DNA from: Moritella sp. PE36
Lineage (GTDB): Bacteria; Pseudomonadota; Gammaproteobacteria; Enterobacterales; Moritellaceae
Reading direction: 5' to 3'
Assembly: GCF_000170855.1 (NCBI RefSeq)
Contig: NZ_ABCQ01000006.1
Span: 1-64,000, forward strand
DNA length: 64,000 nucleotides
Position numbers and translations under genes: made by a program. Numbering within the stretch: the first letter of the stretch is position 1; the number at the start of each line of letters is the position of its first letter. This document shows positions 17,796 through 25,539 of the stretch, one piece after another. Below the pieces are notes generated by a model that worked only from the letters and a program-made list of their open reading frames with translations, did not search any database and was not told the origin of the DNA.

Positions 17796-18899
17796 ATGAA
17801 TGCACTCAAGCGTAGAAGTGTTAAATTAAATATAGTGAATAAGATACCTTATCGATTAGTCTTCATTGTTATTGCTGTCAGCTTTTTTTCAGGGTGCAGT
17901 TCCCTAAAAACTCAGCCTGCTTCTGGTATAAGTCAACCGCCTAAATTAACGCATAACCAATTTATCTCTGATGATGGTTATCGCTTACCTGTATCTCGTT
18001 ATTGGCCCCGTTCAGCACCTAAAGGCATTGTGATTGCTTTACATGGCTTCAATGATTACAGCAAATCATTTAAAGCCATGTGTGAATATTATGTTTTTCG
18101 TAATATGGCGTGTGTAGCCTATGATCAACGTGGTTTTGGTGATACCGCAATGATTGGTATATGGCCAGAAGCAGGTCGTTTGCAGAAAGATTTACAATTA
18201 TTTGTTGAACTCGTTCATGCCCAAAACCCAGAGTTACCCATTTTTCTGGTTGGCGAAAGTATGGGTGGCGCTGTTATTTTGACTGCGATGTCTGATTCCG
18301 GTCTAGTTTTAGATAAGGGTGTGCAAGGGGTGATCTTGTATGCACCGGCTGTCTGGGCGAGAAGTACACAGCCATGGTATCAGCCATTGTTACTTTGGAT
18401 TCTTGTGCATACTGTTCCAGACTGGACGCCTACTGGAAAGGGCTTAGGTATTCAGGCCACGGATAATATAACCGCGCTGAGAGCCATGGGTCGAGATGAT
18501 AAAATTATAAAAGCAGCACGTATTGATACTATCTACGGACTCATCGATTTGATGGACGCGGCATTGCTCGCCTCCAAAGATGTTTCGGTTGATCTGCTGG
18601 TTTTATATGGTGAAAACGATGAGATTATCCCTAAACAGCCGACCTGTGAGATGCTACAAAAAATGAGGTTGATTGATCAGGATATTATTTTTAAACATTA
18701 TCCAGAAGGCTATCACATGCTAAGCCGAGATCTGCAAGCAGAACGCGTATTTAAAGATAGTTTTGCCTGGATGTCAGATCTTCAATTAACAAGTCAGTTA
18801 GAAGTAGAGGATCAGTTAGGAAGCGTGTTAAAGATTGAGCAACTTAAACTTGGAAAATTAAGTAAAGCAAGTCCCATCCGCTTTTGTGATAACTTATAA
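17796..18899 (+). CDS. Alpha/beta-hydrolase lipoprotein (lysophospholipase / monoacylglycerol lipase-like)
   Basis: 367 residues from ATG 17796 (AAGGAC six bases upstream); a GTG six codons earlier has no better site. A charged N-terminus, a hydrophobic segment and lipobox FSGC (YRLVFIVIAVSFFSGC) indicate a lipoprotein. The hydrolase domain has the oxyanion region ALHGFNDYSKSF, nucleophile elbow GESMGG, acid in GENDEIIP and histidine in EGYHMLSRD. This matches the monoacylglycerol lipase / lysophospholipase L2 group. It acts at the membrane or periplasm on lipid esters (inference). A short copy of the PLD gene 3' end lies just downstream. Confidence 0.88.
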   Translation: MNALKRRSVKLNIVNKIPYRLVFIVIAVSFFSGCSSLKTQPASGISQPPKLTHNQFISDDGYRLPVSRYWPRSAPKGIVIALHGFNDYSKSFKAMCEYYVFRNMACVAYDQRGFGDTAMIGIWPEAGRLQKDLQLFVELVHAQNPELPIFLVGESMGGAVILTAMSDSGLVLDKGVQGVILYAPAVWARSTQPWYQPLLLWILVHTVPDWTPTGKGLGIQATDNITALRAMGRDDKIIKAARIDTIYGLIDLMDAALLASKDVSVDLLVLYGENDEIIPKQPTCEMLQKMRLIDQDIIFKHYPEGYHMLSRDLQAERVFKDSFAWMSDLQLTSQLEVEDQLGSVLKIEQLKLGKLSKASPIRFCDNL

Positions 18900-18944
18900 G
18901 TTCATGGTATTTACCTAATACAAACAGTGCCTGATGATATGTTT

Positions 18945-18972
18945 ACAATTACTGCCCATTGGGAATATTTGT
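18945..18972 (+). repeat. Short copy of the PLD gene 3' end
   Basis: TTTACAATTACTGCCCATTG and the bases after it match 10421-10454 with a few changes. It lies about 15 bases before the promoter region of phasin-like copy 2. Confidence 0.75.
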
Positions 18973-19087
18973 AGATAAAATTATAAATATATTTATTTGC
19001 TCTGGTATGACCTTTCTAAATAAAACCGATATGATTAACTCAGTTGAAACAAACCTTAATCAAATTATTTAACGAGGAGTGATTATC

Positions 19088-19483
19088 ATGAGTAAATTAC
19101 TTAACCAAGCACAAACTATCTTAACTGTCGCAAAAGACACTGCCAAAACATCTGTCACTGCTGGTTTTGGCGTTTATGGCACTATCCTTGATCAAGCATC
19201 AAAATCATCAGATAAAGCAACGCAACTTTTTGAATCTCTGGTTGAGCGCGGTACGCAAGTAGAGCCTAAACTGAAAGAGAAAACGTCTGCAATTTTTGCT
19301 AAAAAAATCACGTTAGAATCAATTGAAACTAAAGCACAAAGTATCACTAGCCGTTTTACGGGTGTTCAAGGTTCAAAACTAAGTGAATTAGAAAGCAAAA
19401 TTGACCTACTTACTACGATGGTTCGCGAACTAAAAACTGCACCTAAAAAAATAACTAAAGTACCAGCAACTGCTGAAGCATAA
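19088..19483 (+). CDS. Phasin-like small protein, copy 2
   Basis: 131 residues, same start context (AACGAGGAG) and same terminator as copy 1. It differs from copy 3 at only two residues (T66 against A66, R113 against S113), and from copy 1 at more than ten. The conserved upstream block begins about 18988 (TTTGCTCTGGTATGACC). Near identity of copies 2 and 3 points to recent duplication or gene conversion. Function as for copy 1: phasin-like by pattern only. Confidence 0.6.
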   Translation: MSKLLNQAQTILTVAKDTAKTSVTAGFGVYGTILDQASKSSDKATQLFESLVERGTQVEPKLKEKTSAIFAKKITLESIETKAQSITSRFTGVQGSKLSELESKIDLLTTMVRELKTAPKKITKVPATAEA

Positions 19484-19515
19484 TAATAGTTTAACTGTTG
19501 TGGTTAATTGAAATG

Positions 19516-19540
19516 AGCCTCCTTATTTGGAGGCTTTTTT
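19516..19540 (+). terminator. Terminator of phasin-like copy 2
   Basis: Same AGCCTCC/GGAGGCT stem and T-run as after the other copies. Confidence 0.9.
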
Positions 19541-19610
19541 GATCTTGGGGTAAAGTGCGAACGCGTGGTTTGTATCTAATCGAAAAGGCTGTCAGCCCTG
19601 CAGTTTCACA

Positions 19611-20405
19611 TTAAGGCTGATAACGTTCCGCCCCACGATAAGAAACGTCATAACCAATATCATCTAACACCCCTAGCGTCACCGCACCAAAAACCACGCC
19701 ATTGGCCATAAACTCTTGGGTTAATGGCGCTAATACTTGGCCGTTATCCAATACCCGTTTTTTGTCTTCTTGCAGCACATAATCATACAAGTGACCGCCG
19801 TCATCACTGATTGGCACATACAAATATGTATTACCGTATATCTGATTATACTTTTTCGCTGCCATACTGTTTGGCACTTTCAATACGTTACCTTGATATG
19901 CTTCACTGTATTCGGTAAACGCTTCGGTGTACGACCCGATACCTAGGATATGTCCCATTTCATGGAGGATATTGGCTTTAAACTCGACCTGATCAAAGCC
20001 TTGTTCGTAAGTATGATTACCGATAACTAACGTCCCGCTCGTTGGTATCTCATACTCACCCACTTGCTCTTCTGAATCAGGACCCGCGTAACCATTACCG
20101 TCATTCATTTCTTCAACCGCGATTCGCATGCGTATAGTGTGCTGTGACTTACCTTCGACCCCAACTAATGCCGTTAACCACTGGTTGGCGGCATCGATAT
20201 AAGGTTGTTGTAAGGCATCACTCCACACCAACGCCCTGCCATGCGTTAGTTGTAGCTCATCTTCAAACTCAAGCTCAAAAATCAGTGCACCGTTACTCAC
20301 CGTCTTCACTACATTGTTAGCTTGAGCGGTATTGGTACTGCCAATTAAATACAAAATGGTAGTGGTCGATAAGATCGCAGTGTTCTTCAGTGTAAAAAAA
20401 CGCAT
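19611..20405 (-). CDS. Secreted zinc metalloprotease (HExxHxxG type)
   Basis: 264 residues with a signal peptide (cleavage likely after NTAQA). The zinc site is complete: ILHEMGHILGIGSYTEAF, an HExxHxxG motif of the metzincin-like kind, preceded by the strand GTLVIGNH. The C-terminal DDIGYDVSYRGAERYQP tail is typical of a small secreted family related to leishmanolysin/serralysin-like proteases; the Met-turn is not certain. It would act outside the cytoplasm. A damaged partial duplicate lies at 3807-4017. It is transcribed alone. Confidence 0.8.
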   Translation of the reverse strand: MRFFTLKNTAILSTTTILYLIGSTNTAQANNVVKTVSNGALIFELEFEDELQLTHGRALVWSDALQQPYIDAANQWLTALVGVEGKSQHTIRMRIAVEEMNDGNGYAGPDSEEQVGEYEIPTSGTLVIGNHTYEQGFDQVEFKANILHEMGHILGIGSYTEAFTEYSEAYQGNVLKVPNSMAAKKYNQIYGNTYLYVPISDDGGHLYDYVLQEDKKRVLDNGQVLAPLTQEFMANGVVFGAVTLGVLDDIGYDVSYRGAERYQP

Positions 20406-20574
20406 AACATGGTTTTCCTAAATCGAGATGGTGTGTTCTCGATTATAAGGAAAAATATATCTATGAATGTAAAGATTTGTACTAGCTTAGCCCGACAAAC
20501 GCTTACATTTTAAACATTGAATAGGACTTTTTAAAAAACCTATAATAATCCTACATATTATTAAGGAGTTTAAA

Positions 20575-20859
20575 ATGAAAAATTTATTAGTACTGACTTT
20601 TCTTGTTATCGGTTTGTCTGGTTGTTCTGGTATTCGTCAAACTGACGCAACGTTTGATGCCCATGCAGAAAATGTAAATGTATTATTTATGCAGTTCCCT
20701 GGTGGTGACACCCAAGAACGAGCAATGGAATTAACGCCAAAAAATTCTGAAATCGTGACAATTAAGTCAACAGTTTCGGATACCTCATCAGTCCTTGGTG
20801 TACTAAACCGCATCATTGGTGTTGATCAAACTAAAATCGCGGGAATAATCAAACAATAA
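20575..20859 (+). CDS. Small lipoprotein of unknown function
   Basis: 94 residues, AAGGAG seven bases before the ATG, lipoprotein signal with lipobox LSGC. The mature 77 residues contain PGGDTQERAMEL, a serine/threonine-rich middle and VLGVLNRIIGVDQTKIAGII. I do not recognise a named family. The W-type hairpin repeat (20920-20944) follows 60 bases after the stop, as it does after other small genes at 27.7 and 28.6 kb. Confidence 0.7.
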   Translation: MKNLLVLTFLVIGLSGCSGIRQTDATFDAHAENVNVLFMQFPGGDTQERAMELTPKNSEIVTIKSTVSDTSSVLGVLNRIIGVDQTKIAGIIKQ

Positions 20860-20866
20860 ATCAATA

Positions 20867-20975
20867 TCTTACATAGAAAATAAAAGAATTATGCCATGTA
20901 AGATAAGAACAAGATTATGGTTCGCTACGTAAAATATAGCGAACTAATTCCCACCAATCATTATTCCAAACGTAG
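20867..20975 (+). repeat. W element, copy A
   Basis: Contains ATGTAAGATAAGAACAAG, then hairpin GTTCGCTA/TAGCGAAC (20920-20944), then CTAATTCCCA and TTATTCCA. It matches the elements at 27705 and 28555 over about 80 bases with scattered differences. Confidence 0.75.
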
Positions 20976-21094
20976 CTGGTACGACCCAAGACAAAAGCAA
21001 ACAAGCAGCCGAATTACTCGCGATTATATTAGCTAAAAATACAATTTATGGTGTAAAGCATCAATTTACATCTGGAACGAAGAAGAGGCATTGC

Positions 21095-21184
21095 ATGGTT
21101 TTTTTAAAAATAACATTTATCCTTACGTTTATGATTAGCATTTTCATATTGTATAACTGGGTATTGGATACTGACGCCAATTAA
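21095..21184 (+). CDS. Possible 29-residue membrane peptide
   Basis: AGAGG lies seven bases before the ATG. The peptide is almost one membrane helix (FLKITFILTFMISIFILYNW) with an acidic tail. The frame is open for some 40 codons upstream too, so a longer protein starting elsewhere is possible. Eleven bases separate it from the next small gene. No homology known to me. Confidence 0.35.
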   Translation: MVFLKITFILTFMISIFILYNWVLDTDAN

Positions 21185-21195
21185 GGTGAGGTGAA

Positions 21196-21291
21196 ATGAT
21201 CTCGCTTACGACCATCACACGATGGCGTAATCTTAATATAGGCATTCTTATTACATATTTGCTATATGTTTACTCTTTATTACGGGAATGA
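21196..21291 (+). CDS. Possible 31-residue membrane peptide
   Basis: A strong ribosome site (AAGGTGAGG) precedes the ATG. The sequence begins MISLTTITRWRN and has a hydrophobic core NIGILITYLLYVYSLL. It follows the previous peptide gene closely, as in an operon. Unrecognised. Confidence 0.35.
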   Translation: MISLTTITRWRNLNIGILITYLLYVYSLLRE

Positions 21292-21440
21292 TTTTGTCTT
21301 ATGATTGCTAGTTCGAGGTTTTGCTCTAGAGATGAAATCGCTGATATATGGCCTATTGAATACAAAGGTGATAATGCGCATAACGACTCTAGGTAGAATA
21401 TAAATTCTTCAGCATTCTATTTTTGTATTATGGAGTCATC

Positions 21441-21650
21441 GTGATTGTTCGGTCTTACTCAAAATTTTCAAAAGATAATCAGTTTTATCATAAACTGCAT
21501 ATCATTTCTTTATTGATCATAACCTTGTTTTCGGCCTATCAATTATTAGAATTCAACCGCATCATTTTTTCTTTAGGGTTTATTTGTATTATTCCTTCGA
21601 TGGTACTGCTGTCTAAATCATCAACGTATAAAAGAAAATATTTAAACTAA
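21441..21650 (+). CDS. Small two-helix membrane protein, unknown
   Basis: The GTG at 21441 with TGGAG upstream gives 69 residues; a TTG six codons earlier is possible. Two membrane segments are visible: HIISLLIITLFSAYQLL and IIFSLGFICIIPSMVLL, with a basic C-terminus TYKRKYLN. No family recognised; context gives no hint. Confidence 0.4.
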   Translation: MIVRSYSKFSKDNQFYHKLHIISLLIITLFSAYQLLEFNRIIFSLGFICIIPSMVLLSKSSTYKRKYLN

Positions 21651-21797
21651 ATTAAGAACTGATCACGCGGTAGGAAAAAAGGTAAACATACTCGCTTCCA
21701 ATTTGTTGAAGGGTGCATGATATTACGCAGAACGACAACGTTATAGATACCTTGGTCAGTCTCTTGGATTAAGTAATTTTTAGGCAGCGTTACAGAG

Positions 21798-21862
21798 GCT
21801 AGCCAATGGCAACGCTTTAAATCAGGTTTTTTACAATTACTGCCCATTGAGAAGTACTTGTA
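21798..21862 (+). repeat. Copy of the PLD gene 3' end, joined to phasin-like copy 3
   Basis: From GCTAGCCAATGGCAACGC to the TAA it matches 10387-10454 nearly base for base. It runs straight into the phasin-like promoter block (21866 on). Confidence 0.85.
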
Positions 21863-21964
21863 AATGTATCGATTTACTCTGGTATTACCTTTCTAAATAA
21901 AACCAATATGATTAACTCAGTTGAAACAAACCTGAATCAAATTATTTAACGAGGAGTGATTATC

Positions 21965-22360
21965 ATGAGTAAATTACTTAACCAAGCACAAACTATCTTA
22001 ACTGTCGCAAAAGACACTGCCAAAACATCTGTCACTGCTGGTTTTGGTGTTTATGGCACTATCCTTGATCAAGCATCAAAATCATCAGATAAAGCAACGC
22101 AACTTTTTGAATCTCTGGTTGAGCGCGGTACGCAAGTAGAGCCTAAGCTAAAAGAGAAAGCGTCTGCAATCTTTGCTAAAAAAATCACGTTAGAATCAAT
22201 TGAAACTAAAGCACAAAGTATCACTAGCCGTTTTACGGGTGTTCAAGGTTCAAAACTAAGTGAATTAGAAAGCAAAATTGACCTACTTACTACGATGGTT
22301 AGCGAACTAAAAACTGCACCTAAAAAAATAACTAAAGTACCTGCAACTGCTGAAGCATAA
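21965..22360 (+). CDS. Phasin-like small protein, copy 3
   Basis: 131 residues, ATG 21965 with AACGAGGAG upstream. Two residues differ from copy 2. Same helical layout: GFGVYGTILDQASKSSDKA, LFESLVERG, C-terminal coiled coil. The 3' end of the PLD gene sits directly in front of its promoter block, which suggests the duplicated unit was PLD-end plus phasin. Confidence 0.6.
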   Translation: MSKLLNQAQTILTVAKDTAKTSVTAGFGVYGTILDQASKSSDKATQLFESLVERGTQVEPKLKEKASAIFAKKITLESIETKAQSITSRFTGVQGSKLSELESKIDLLTTMVSELKTAPKKITKVPATAEA

Positions 22361-22392
22361 TAATACTTTAACTGTCGTGGTTAATTGAAATG

Positions 22393-22417
22393 AGCCTCCT
22401 TATTTGGAGGCTTTTTT
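22393..22417 (+). terminator. Terminator of phasin-like copy 3
   Basis: AGCCTCC/GGAGGCT stem with T-run. Confidence 0.9.
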
Positions 22418-22450
22418 GATCTTGCGATAAGGTCAGCTATGTGGGTAATG

Positions 22451-22592
22451 TAGTGAGTGATTCTATAATGAATAGCGGGAATATTCTGGTGCGACAGCGA
22501 ATACAGGATCACGCATCAATTGTTGATACGATGATATTCACATTTGTCACCAGAGCATTTCAAGGATGCTGTTAGGTTGGACCCTTTCGCTT
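22451..22592 (+). pseudogene. C-terminal relic of a tyrosine recombinase, relic 2
   Basis: Reads MNSGNILVRQRIQDHASIVD then, after a frameshift, HLSPEHFKDAVRLDPFA. It is homologous to relic 1 at 14663-14886 but keeps the codons before HASI that relic 1 lost, and lacks the HxxR part. It begins about 90 bases after phasin-like copy 3. Confidence 0.8.
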
Positions 22593-22601
22593 ACCTTCAG
22601 G

Positions 22602-23236
22602 TTAGTTTCCATGCTGAGATAATAAATAAAGTTTGTGATTTTTATCCGTTTCTTTTGTCTCAGGTAAACGCTGGCATTGAATACGCCCTACACAAAATTC
22701 CATTCGATTTCGTGAAATAAGATCTTCATCATATCGCTTTATGTATTCAACTATTTCATTCAAGAGTAATACGTTAACGGGTCGCTTTGTCTTAAATTCA
22801 GCATCACCGCTAAATACAACAACATTAATAACGTTATCCGCCGGCATAAAATCAAATAAAGTCTGGATTACTTTCACATGCTTATAGTTTTGATGCATCG
22901 GATTTTGAAAATAGGATTTCTTTTTATAAATGGTTTGGTTCCAGACCTTTGACTGAATGTTCCCAAAAATCCACCCCGAATAATGCTTGGTTTCTATAAC
23001 AAATATTCCCTTTGTAGAAACAACAATATGGTCAATTTGAGTGGTTCCATTTCCAGCTGACAGCGTTACATTATTCAATAAATATATTGTTCACGATCTA
23101 GCTTTAATGACAGTAAATCAGCTACCCGCTTTTCTCCAACATTATAGTTATGATTATGTTGTTTGAATCGACCAAATAGATAACCAATTCCAAATAACAT
23201 CAACGCGATAAATAAAAGACTTAGCAAGGTATCCAT
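22602..23236 (-). pseudogene. NERD-domain membrane protein, broken by a frameshift
   Basis: The first part (ATG 23236) encodes a membrane anchor LLSLLFIALMLFGIGYLFGRF and VGEKRVADLLSLKLDREQYI, then meets TGA near 23084. One base inserted there joins it to the remaining frame LNNVTLSAGNGTTQIDHIVV, which is the NERD nuclease-related core: GNGTTQIDHIVVS, GIFVIETKHYSGWIFG, Q..W. The D and ExK of a PD-(D/E)xK-like site are present. The gene follows the PLD-like gene by 11 bases on the same strand. It could be a true mutation or a sequencing error; the downstream part is otherwise intact. Confidence 0.75.
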
Positions 23237-23247
23237 ATGACTTAAAC

Positions 23248-23961
23248 CTAAGTGTTAACAACTGTATTTTCAGACCACATGAAATAGGCACCAAAACGCT
23301 TACTATATTTGAACTCACCACCAGCATTCTTACCTTTATCTGTAAGTGAGTGCTTATCATCAACCAAAGATAAATAACCTACAGAAGTTAATTGATCTAT
23401 TAAATCGGATGTTTTAAGTCCTAACTTCTTAGCTAGTTTTGATGATGTTAATTTTGCTACATCAGTCCCGCTAATATTTTCGCGGAGCTCAATGTCTGGT
23501 GATTCTTGAGGATAAATTTTTTCTAGTGAAATTCGAACTTCATCACTAATACGGATGATACGTTGAGCCTCTTCATAGGCATCCTTATACATTTCTGTAT
23601 CTTCATTACGAGAAACATGTATACCCATTTCATTATTATTCACTTGGCTAAATTCATACAAATTGAGGCTTGTGATAATGCATGATTCTTCGTTGAGGTA
23701 GCACTTTGCATGTAGGTTTTTACAAAAGCTAGTTCTAATAAAAGTGAGTTCCTTTAACCAATTAATTTCATTTGGCTGTAACTCGCTTTTACCATATACA
23801 ATACGAACATCTATCTTTAATCGATTCTTATCTTCCAATAACTCCTTGATGCGATCATTTAGCTTTAGATATGGACTAATCAAAACCAAGCGCTCAGAGG
23901 CCCCCTTGATTAATTCTTCAAGATAATAATTAGTCGCGCTTGTATTTAGAAATTTAGCCAT
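23248..23961 (-). CDS. Single-HKD phospholipase D-like nuclease with C-terminal winged-helix-like part
   Basis: 237 residues from ATG 23961; a TTG seven codons up lies beside the AGAAGGA site and is an alternative. Residues 1-130 are a PLDc_2-type domain: ERLVLISPYLKLNDRIKELL, IVYGKSELQP, HAKCYLNEESCIITSLNLYE (HxK...N). Residues 160-237 look like a small DNA-binding or IF2-N-like helical domain (KLAKKLGLKTSDLIDQL). A single HKD half-site means it should dimerise. Such proteins are nucleases or phosphodiesterases, some in DNA defence. Paired with a NERD gene downstream. Role is inference. Confidence 0.75.
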   Translation of the reverse strand: MAKFLNTSATNYYLEELIKGASERLVLISPYLKLNDRIKELLEDKNRLKIDVRIVYGKSELQPNEINWLKELTFIRTSFCKNLHAKCYLNEESCIITSLNLYEFSQVNNNEMGIHVSRNEDTEMYKDAYEEAQRIIRISDEVRISLEKIYPQESPDIELRENISGTDVAKLTSSKLAKKLGLKTSDLIDQLTSVGYLSLVDDKHSLTDKGKNAGGEFKYSKRFGAYFMWSENTVVNT

Positions 23962-24151
23962 TTTATTTAAAATCCTTCTCAATAAAAAACGTAGTAATAA
24001 TATAAAGTTAACATGTGAAGAATCTTAAAACAATGACATAGAAAGGTTTCTATATCGAGAAACAAGCCTTGTGTAAAACACTTTAATGAACATTTAAAAT
24101 AAGGATTTAAATTGGCATTAATTCGAAAGGCATATTCACCAACACATTGTA

Positions 24152-24274
24152 AAATCATCAGATACAGCGACGCAAGTTAAGCCGAAGCTAAAAGAGAAAA
24201 CGTCTGTAATTTTTACTAAAAAAATCACGTTAGAATCAATTGAAACTAAAGCACTAGCAACTGCTGAAACATAA
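24152..24274 (+). pseudogene. Phasin-like copy 5, internally deleted
   Basis: Fragments of the phasin-like gene are joined in one frame: SSDTATQVKPKLKEKTSVIF, TKKITLESIETK, ALATAET. The parts for LFESLVERG and for the coiled coil are missing, as is the start. The usual terminator follows. Confidence 0.85.
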
Positions 24275-24306
24275 TAATACTTTAACTTTTGTGGTTAATT
24301 GAATTG

Positions 24307-24331
24307 AGCCTCCTTATTTGGAGGCTTTTTT
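24307..24331 (+). terminator. Terminator of phasin-like copy 5
   Basis: Same stem and T-run as the other copies. Confidence 0.85.
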
Positions 24332-24405
24332 GATCTTGGGATCCCCGCTGAAGATGATCCTAAGCCTTACCAAATTATCTATTTTGAAAACCTGTTCGCT
24401 TAGCA

Positions 24406-24582
24406 ATGAAACGTCGAAAGATTTCACAAACTCTCCTAGCCGAAAGAACCGGACCATATCTACCCACTCTACGGAATATACAGCAAGGATAACCCTCTAT
24501 TTCTATTGGCCATTACTTAGTCGTACTATCGACTTTAGGACTTGGGGCTGATTTATCTAACGTCGCTTTAATCTATTTTTGA
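24406..24582 (+). pseudogene. HipB-like XRE regulator with one in-frame stop
   Basis: Reads MKRRKISQTLLAERTG, LPTLRNIQQG, stop TAA at 24490, then PSISIGHYLVVLSTLGLGAD. The helix-turn-helix and the following helices are those of HipB-type antitoxins. The upstream bases encode EDDPKPYQIIYFENLF in another frame. One nonsense codon inactivates it. No toxin gene is next to it. Confidence 0.75.
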
Positions 24583-24620
24583 TAGACATAGAACGCATAA
24601 ATTACATTACCTAGCACTTC

Positions 24621-24640
24621 ATGAGTTGTATAATACTCAT
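24621..24640. promoter_or_regulatory. Possible operator before the HTH gene
   Basis: ATGAGT and ACTCAT arms flank TGTATAAT, which could itself be a -10 element. A related GAGTAATATACT lies 40 bases on. It fits autoregulation by the HTH protein encoded from 24685; inference only. Confidence 0.35.
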
Positions 24641-24684
24641 TAATAGCCTAATATTTTATTAATTGAGTAATATACTACACAACA

Positions 24685-25098
24685 ATGTCTGAGCGATTAA
24701 CACTACAGATAATCAGTGGCATGGGGGCTACTAGCATGAGCGCAACAGAAGTTAAAAAGACGAACTCAGCAGGTAGAAATGCAATCGTAAGCAAGCGCAT
24801 TAACTTATCCCGAGAAGAGCGTGAAGCCTTAGTGATTGAAGTGACGGTTAATATGTTAAAAAGCACCATGACCAAAGGTGAAGCATTAAAATACCTAAGG
24901 TTAAACCTATTTTCAGTGAACCAAGCCGACTATGCCAAAATGGTTGGTATCTGTCGTAAAGTGCTCTCTGAAATAGAAAACGGAAAAGGCAATTATACCG
25001 AAGCCATTTTACAAAAAGCATTCCGTCCTTTGGGTATGGTCGTTACTGTGATGCCAAGAAATTTGGCTATTCTGGATAAGGCGCGATCGGCTTGTTAA
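24685..25098 (+). CDS. XRE-type helix-turn-helix regulator
   Basis: 137 residues from ATG 24685; an internal ATG at 24736 would give 120. The C-terminal 75 residues form a helix-turn-helix: ALKYLRLNLFSVNQADYAKM, VGICRKVLSEIENGKGNYTE, AILQKAFRPLGM. The N-terminal part is basic and unrecognised. Probably a DNA-binding repressor. A 60-base fragment of a homologous gene is at 762-822. No partner gene is evident; the downstream stretch 25099-25205 contains a tRNA-like piece. Confidence 0.7.
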   Translation: MSERLTLQIISGMGATSMSATEVKKTNSAGRNAIVSKRINLSREEREALVIEVTVNMLKSTMTKGEALKYLRLNLFSVNQADYAKMVGICRKVLSEIENGKGNYTEAILQKAFRPLGMVVTVMPRNLAILDKARSAC

Positions 25099-25159
25099 CG
25101 CCAAACATAGTTCAAAAAAAGCCTGTTATCTACACAGTAACGAAACGATACTGGCTAGG

Positions 25160-25204
25160 CTTATGATGCTGGTGAAAGCGAATGCTACCAGCTGAGCTAA
25201 GTCG
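25160..25204 (-). other. tRNA-like 5' fragment
   Basis: On the minus strand TTAGCTCAGCTGGTAGC is the conserved T8-D-arm sequence of many tRNAs. The rest does not fold into an anticodon and T-arm that I can see. It may be a relic of a tRNA gene picked up with mobile DNA. Confidence 0.4.
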
Positions 25205-25205
25205 T

Positions 25206-25406
25206 TTAGTTCGCTGCTTGAAGGGCTGTAAGATATACCCCCCAGTTCTCTTGCCTAGAGAAATAAATCACGTAATCGGTATTTTTAAAAAAAGTTGGCA
25301 TCACCCCATTTACTTTCCACAACATGGGATTCATCATGAGATTCCACCGTTTTGACTTGGATCCGGTAAAATTATTACCGTCACTTACCAGTAGATCGGT
25401 TTTCAT
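25206..25406 (-). CDS. Hypothetical 66-residue protein or gene fragment
   Basis: ATG 25406, no convincing ribosome site. The sequence has the look of coding DNA (MNPMLWKVNGVMPTFFKN, YVIYFSRQENWGVYLTALQ) but no family is recognised. It may be the end of a longer decayed gene. Stop lies just before the tRNA-like fragment. Confidence 0.3.
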   Translation of the reverse strand: MKTDLLVSDGNNFTGSKSKRWNLMMNPMLWKVNGVMPTFFKNTDYVIYFSRQENWGVYLTALQAAN

Positions 25407-25539
25407 GTCATGGTCAATGATAGGAGAAAATACTTTCCAACATAACAGGTATAAATGTCATACTTTTTTAATCCATAGCTTAAATTTAAAAATGCTAAGG
25501 TTGATCTCATATTTGTATTATTTGAGCCAAGGATCAAAG

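Noticed and set aside
21647-21847. Open frame on the minus strand, 66 codons
   Set aside because: Its first part is the antisense of the repeated PLD gene end; the rest has no recognisable family.
24318-24551. Open frame on the + strand
   Set aside because: It starts within the terminator of phasin-like copy 5 and is the wrong frame of the HipB-like relic at 24406.
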